DNA from: a virus
Direction: 5' to 3' (one strand)
Length of the DNA stretch: 43,932 nucleotides
IMG/VR virus record: IMGVR_UViG_3300048924_000317
Coordinates: 1 to 43,932 of that record
The translations under genes were made by a program, and so were the position numbers. Within the stretch, counting starts at the first letter, position 1. Each line of letters opens with the position of its first letter. Positions 40,927 to 43,932 of this stretch are shown here, one piece after another. The notes beneath the pieces were generated by a model. It made no database searches. It saw only the letters and a list, made by a program, of their open reading frames with translations, and was not told the DNA's origin.

Positions 40927-41715
40927 ATGGATGTGCCTAAGATAGAGATTAAGTTGGACGCGACTAAAGTTGTTGAAGATGTATATGAGGATGGAGTGGC
41001 CGACGTATTAAAAGAGGTATCTACTATTGGCGTAGATGCCGTAAAAACGTTGAAGTTGGCGTTGTTTCCTCTTCAGTTGGGTGCTTTTTTTCAAGATAGA
41101 TTGACACGTTATTTTTCAGAGGCATTGCACAGGATTCCTTTGGAGCATCGAGTTGCTCCTATCGAATCAACAGTGCTCCAAATATCAGAAAAGCTGAGGG
41201 TGCAGGAAGAGGGAGGTATAATTACTGAGATGTACGTTGCACTGCTTGAATGTGCATTTGATAAGCGGCGTTTTGGCCAGGCTCATCCTTCGTTTGTGAA
41301 TATTGTTACGCAGCTTAGTGCTGATGAAGCAGTTTTGCTTGATCATATTTCTACTGCAAATGCCAAAATATACTTTGGGAGAGAGCCAATAGATTGGGCG
41401 CAGACGTCGAGCTCTATTGAGAGGCATTTTTCGGAAGTAATGTTTAAGTCCGTGAAATTGGATTGGCAGTTTTTTATAAATCCGGACGTCCTTGCTGAGC
41501 CTTCTTATTTGCAAATTTATATTGAGCACCTGGTATCAATGGGGCTTGTTAGTTATGACAACGATCGACCAACTGAATTGGCGCAGGCGTTTGAATCTAT
41601 CAATGGTCAATTGCAACCTGCGTGGGCAATACGGCTCTCGAGATTTGGGAAATTATTCCACCAGGCATGCACAGGAGAGGCGATCTTACGAGCAACTGCT
41701 TCAGATAGATTGTGA
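40927..41715 (+). CDS. DUF4393/Abi-alpha-like protein
   Basis: 262 residues. The opening VEDVYEDGVADVLKEVSTIG and GAFFQDRLTRYFSEALHRIP, then MYVALLECAFDKRRFGQAHPSFVNIVTQLSADEAVLL, follow the DUF4393 pattern (P-x-M-F--LL--S-D----AHPSF--I--QL--DEA). Members have been linked to abortive infection (Abi-alpha), though the mechanism is not known to me. No membrane helix beyond one weakly hydrophobic segment. AT-rich, single gene, with a probable own promoter. Sits between repeat copies B and C. Confidence 0.75.
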   Translation: MDVPKIEIKLDATKVVEDVYEDGVADVLKEVSTIGVDAVKTLKLALFPLQLGAFFQDRLTRYFSEALHRIPLEHRVAPIESTVLQISEKLRVQEEGGIITEMYVALLECAFDKRRFGQAHPSFVNIVTQLSADEAVLLDHISTANAKIYFGREPIDWAQTSSSIERHFSEVMFKSVKLDWQFFINPDVLAEPSYLQIYIEHLVSMGLVSYDNDRPTELAQAFESINGQLQPAWAIRLSRFGKLFHQACTGEAILRATASDRL

Positions 41716-42120
41716 GCATAAGGTAAAGCAAGCTAGGAGAAGAGTAGTACTGGGTATGTGTCGACCATTTCGGTAAGTCTCACTCTCATCCACTTCAAAA
41801 ATTTCCTCGCTCAAGCCAGCAGATGAATGCTCATCTGTGCCAATGAGGTGCAAGAGTTACCGCAAATCGCTGTGAATCGCGATGAGGCATATTACGGCGA
41901 TGGATGCTTAAAGTTTGCTACAAGGACAGCGCTGAGGTGCTTTGCGAGTAACATCTCTGGGAGCAAAGCGGACCTCTATGTCCAATCCATCATCGAGACG
42001 ACTAACACAGCATGGAGTGATCTCGGCACCGGGCTACAATCCATGGGAAACTTCCCACACTTTTCTCAGCTTGCCCCTCAGACTTCCCCTAGCTAACCTC
42101 CCCAAACCGCTGGAAACCCA
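41716..42120. other. Gene-free stretch with repeat copy C
   Basis: Open frames here (for example 41827-42096) show no coding character. Copy C (41981-42002) begins TCCAATCCATCATCGAGACG and shares its first 15 bases with copy A. It probably marks the edge between accessory and ordinary chromosome. Confidence 0.5.
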
Positions 42121-42333
42121 GCGGCCGGATGTGGAAGTCCGTACCAAGCTAAGACGCAATCGTCACAAACACCTACCGGCGTTTTTTTACGCCTGTATCA
42201 TGTGTTTCGGCGGCTGTGCGCGGGGCACTTCGGTGCGCCGGGTCCTTAGCCCTGGTCTTCCACACCTGCGTACGGCTGCCACCCTCATGTGGAAGTGAGT
42301 TTGGCAGTTCCTGAACAGTTAAGGAGCTTCGCC
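42121..42333 (+). ncRNA. Structured 5' leader of the DUF6124-like gene
   Basis: Contains a hairpin with a cUUCGg tetraloop (GCAC-TTCG-GTGC, 42225-42236, extended by CGG/CCG). Three complementary segments can switch partners: TGTGGAAG (42130-42137), CTTCCACA (42257-42264) and TGTGGAAG (42288-42295). AAGGAG for the gene lies at ~42321. The mutually exclusive pairings look like a regulatory leader. I believe similar leaders precede paralogues in other Pseudomonas genomes, but that is from memory. Confidence 0.5.
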
Positions 42334-42684
42334 ATGTACAAGGTCACACCTAACCCGCCTGACGCTTCAAACGCTGCACCTGCCGATACCCGGTTTCAAG
42401 CTGCCGCCCAACGCGCCATTCATCACTACCTGCCCCAACCTGACGCCGCTACCACCAACGAAAAGCCAAGCAGTAACCTGTTCTCCGTCAGCCACAACAT
42501 CGACACCGAAACCCTTCTAGCCAACGCCGCCGAAAACCTCGCATCCGCCAACCAAATGGCCGCCACCCTGGCCTTCGACCTCGAAGACCCGCATCGCGCA
42601 ATCGTCCTTGGCATCCAGCAACTCATCGACCTAAGCGCTCTACTCGTTGACCGAGTCCAGGAACAGGTCGGACCTGCCGCCTGA
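42334..42684 (+). CDS. DUF6124-like Pseudomonas protein
   Basis: 116 residues: MYKVTPNPPDASNAAPADTR is the standard opening of the small DUF6124 proteins found in many copies in Pseudomonas. The second half is helical (TETLLANAAENLASANQMAATLAFDLEDPHRAIVLGIQQLIDLSALL). AAGGAG lies 8 bp before the ATG. No function known. It follows a structured leader and marks return to chromosomal-type sequence. Confidence 0.85.
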   Translation: MYKVTPNPPDASNAAPADTRFQAAAQRAIHHYLPQPDAATTNEKPSSNLFSVSHNIDTETLLANAAENLASANQMAATLAFDLEDPHRAIVLGIQQLIDLSALLVDRVQEQVGPAA

Positions 42685-42694
42685 CACCCAGCCC

Positions 42695-42715
42695 GCCGCC
42701 TTACCCTGAGGCGGC
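42695..42715 (+). terminator. Hairpin after the DUF6124-like gene
   Basis: GCCGCCT-TACCCTG-AGGCGGC, a perfect 7-bp stem 10 bp after the stop. No T-run, so it may be a weak terminator or an mRNA-stabilising hairpin. Confidence 0.5.
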
Positions 42716-42829
42716 AACCTGAACCCATCCTGTCACGCCGCAATGTTTCATCATTCCCGGCGCTTTTGAGGTCTACGATCCTCTTCAAGAGAGGACTCTC
42801 GCGCCTCCATTCCACAGGGAACTGAAACC

Positions 42830-43051
42830 ATGATCTCGAACCTCGTTAAAGTCGTGATGGTTGCTGGCACGTTGCTGTTGGGCGCTTGTTCGACGGGGTC
42901 GGCCGGCGTCAGCAGTGACCCTTGCTTCTCAGGCGGATGCCAGGCGTTTGGGGACCATAGCCCCAGCAAAGCCGCCAAGATGAATTTTGGCGGCGGTGGG
43001 TTGGGGAGTAGTTATGGGGAGTATGGGGCGGGGTTGTTGCATGATGATTGA
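42830..43051 (+). CDS. Small lipoprotein
   Basis: 73 residues. A lipoprotein signal peptide (MISNLVKVVMVAGTLLLGAC) with lipobox LGAC and lipid-carrying Cys20 is followed by a short mature part rich in Gly and Ser (FGGGGLGSSYGEYG) with one further cysteine pair (DPCFSGGC). It would be anchored in the inner or outer membrane; no family recognised. Preceded by AGGGAACTG. Typical of conserved Pseudomonas small lipoproteins. Confidence 0.8.
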   Translation: MISNLVKVVMVAGTLLLGACSTGSAGVSSDPCFSGGCQAFGDHSPSKAAKMNFGGGGLGSSYGEYGAGLLHDD

Positions 43052-43092
43052 TGGGGTGGTGGGGCAGTCACTGGGATGGTGACTGACCCATT

Positions 43093-43120
43093 GCTATCGG
43101 GGGCAAGCCCCCTCCCACAT
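43093..43120. repeat. REP element
   Basis: GCTATCGGGGGCAAGCCCCC then TCCCACAT, the common P. fluorescens-group REP form with GGGGGC-AA-GCCCCC hairpin. Lies between the lipoprotein and the MFS gene ends. Confidence 0.85.
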
Positions 43121-43143
43121 TGGAATAGGGGGGGCGGGAAATG

Positions 43144-43932
43144 TCAGTGGCCGCCCTTCATGCGGCGGGCGATGAGGTAGATGCCCAGGCCGATCAACGC
43201 TGTAGCGGCGCCGATATAGCCGGTGCTGGTCCAGCCGTACCCGGCTGTAATCGCCATCCCGCCTAGCCACGGCCCCAGCGCGTTCGCCAGGTTGAACGCC
43301 GCGTGGTTCGACGCCGCCGCCAGGCTCGGGGCTTCGTGGGCGATGTCCATCAAGCGGATTTGCAGGGGGGCCGCCATGGCGATCATGGTGCCAACCAGGC
43401 CAATGCCCAGCAGTACGCTCCACAGCGAACTGGCGGCGAAGGTGAAGAAGATCAGCACGCCCATCGACCACACCATGATCCAACCCACGGCGCGAAATTG
43501 CAGGCGGTCGAACAGCTTGCCGCCGGCGATGTTGCCGATGATGCCGCCTGCCCCAAACGCGGCGAGGCCGAAGGGAATCCATTGCGGCGAGACTTTGGTC
43601 ACTTCGAGCATGGTCGGCGCCAAATAGCTGAACACGCAGAACATCCCGGCAAACCCGATCGCGCCAATCGACAACGCCATCCACACCTGCGGCTTAGTGA
43701 AGGCGCGCAGTTCCTTGCGCGGGTCGCTGCGTTGTTCGTCATGGCGGTGGGGCACGAATTGCCAGACCAGTAAGAGGGTGCACAGGGCAATCACGCTGAC
43801 CAGTGCAAACGCCGAGCGCCAGCCTAGGTGTTGGCCGAGGAAGGTGGCGATGGGGTTGCCGAGCAGCATGGCCAGGGTCAGGCCCATCATTACGCGGGCC
43901 ACGGCGCCGGCGCGTTTGTCGTTGGGGACCAT
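43144..43932 (-). CDS. MFS transporter, C-terminal part (start outside window)
   Basis: At least 262 residues of a major facilitator superfamily protein of the AraJ/DHA1 drug-efflux type. About eight membrane helices are readable (for example MMGLTLAMLLGNPIATFLG, LVSVIALCTLLLVWQFV, VWMALSIGAIGFAGMFCVFSYL, MVWSMGVLIFFTFAASSLW). A central charged cytosolic loop (RHDEQRSDPRKELRAFTK) separates the two halves. The ATG at 43932 is probably internal, since the first helices are missing. It ends in a basic tail (IARRMKGGH). Chromosomal gene; substrate unknown. Confidence 0.9.
   Translation of the reverse strand: MVPNDKRAGAVARVMMGLTLAMLLGNPIATFLGQHLGWRSAFALVSVIALCTLLLVWQFVPHRHDEQRSDPRKELRAFTKPQVWMALSIGAIGFAGMFCVFSYLAPTMLEVTKVSPQWIPFGLAAFGAGGIIGNIAGGKLFDRLQFRAVGWIMVWSMGVLIFFTFAASSLWSVLLGIGLVGTMIAMAAPLQIRLMDIAHEAPSLAAASNHAAFNLANALGPWLGGMAITAGYGWTSTGYIGAATALIGLGIYLIARRMKGGH

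Noticed and set aside
41827-42096. 89-codon frame upstream of the DUF6124-like leader
   Set aside because: No ribosome site, no family resemblance, and it crosses repeat copy C and a composition change.
42751-42978. 75-codon minus-strand frame over the lipoprotein gene
   Set aside because: The + strand frame has a lipoprotein signal and ribosome site; the minus frame has neither.

Overview
The window reads as a Pseudomonas chromosome, most likely of the P. fluorescens group. Three things point there: a REP hairpin of the GGGGGC-AA-GCCCCC type, a DUF6124-type small gene, and a pyocin-activator PrtN homologue. No database search was possible, so all family calls rest on reading the translated sequence. 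About 36 kb is a nearly complete P2/phiCTX-like prophage. It is followed by about 6 kb of accessory, defence-like DNA and then by ordinary chromosome.

Prophage, left to right. The C-terminal end of a tyrosine integrase (+) opens the window; its start and the left att site lie outside. A minus-strand early operon (8.4 kb down to 0.3 kb) holds a BcepMu gp16-like DNA-binding protein, a CII/YmfL-like regulator, an Ogr/Delta zinc finger, small unknown genes, a 907-residue primase-helicase, two DNA methyltransferases and PrtN. A divergent control region at 8.45-8.50 kb leads to a short HTH repressor (+). Next come an AT-rich membrane coiled-coil gene (a likely moron) and a secreted protein. The P2 late genes follow on the minus strand: D, U, T, E/E', FII, FI, tail-fibre assembly, H, I, J, W and V. 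An AT-rich four-helix membrane gene is inserted on the + strand, and then come S, R, LysC, LysB, an unknown gene, lysozyme, holin, X, L, M, N and O. The terminase (P) and portal (Q) genes run divergently on the + strand. After Q lie a DUF5677-like moron and a LexA-controlled SRAP operon.

Prophage end. The cos site can be read directly at 35581-35601 and resembles the P2 cohesive end, with three GGCGTGC repeats beside it. Between cos and the right att site is a strikingly symmetric 316-bp array of GTAAY motifs arranged around an AT palindrome; I consider it the strongest unexplained signal in the window. The right attachment site is the 3' end of a tRNA-Ser gene (36231-36253) followed by the tRNA terminator. 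Three copies of a TTGTA-N11-TACA-type motif lie upstream of FI, V and O/P, and are likely Ogr-type late activator sites. Two of them sit so close to the first ATG that leaderless late mRNAs are suggested.

Beyond the att site (36.3-42.1 kb) is a mosaic of accessory DNA. It holds a dead portal-gene fragment from another P2-like phage, a lone trypsin-like protease, an AAA ATPase translationally coupled to a small PD-(D/E)XK-like nuclease (a candidate defence pair), an orphan ribbon-helix-helix antitoxin and a DUF4393-like gene. Diverged copies of a short repeat separate these modules. From 42.1 kb the sequence looks like normal chromosome: a structured leader with a DUF6124-like gene, a small lipoprotein, a REP element and an MFS transporter that runs off the end.
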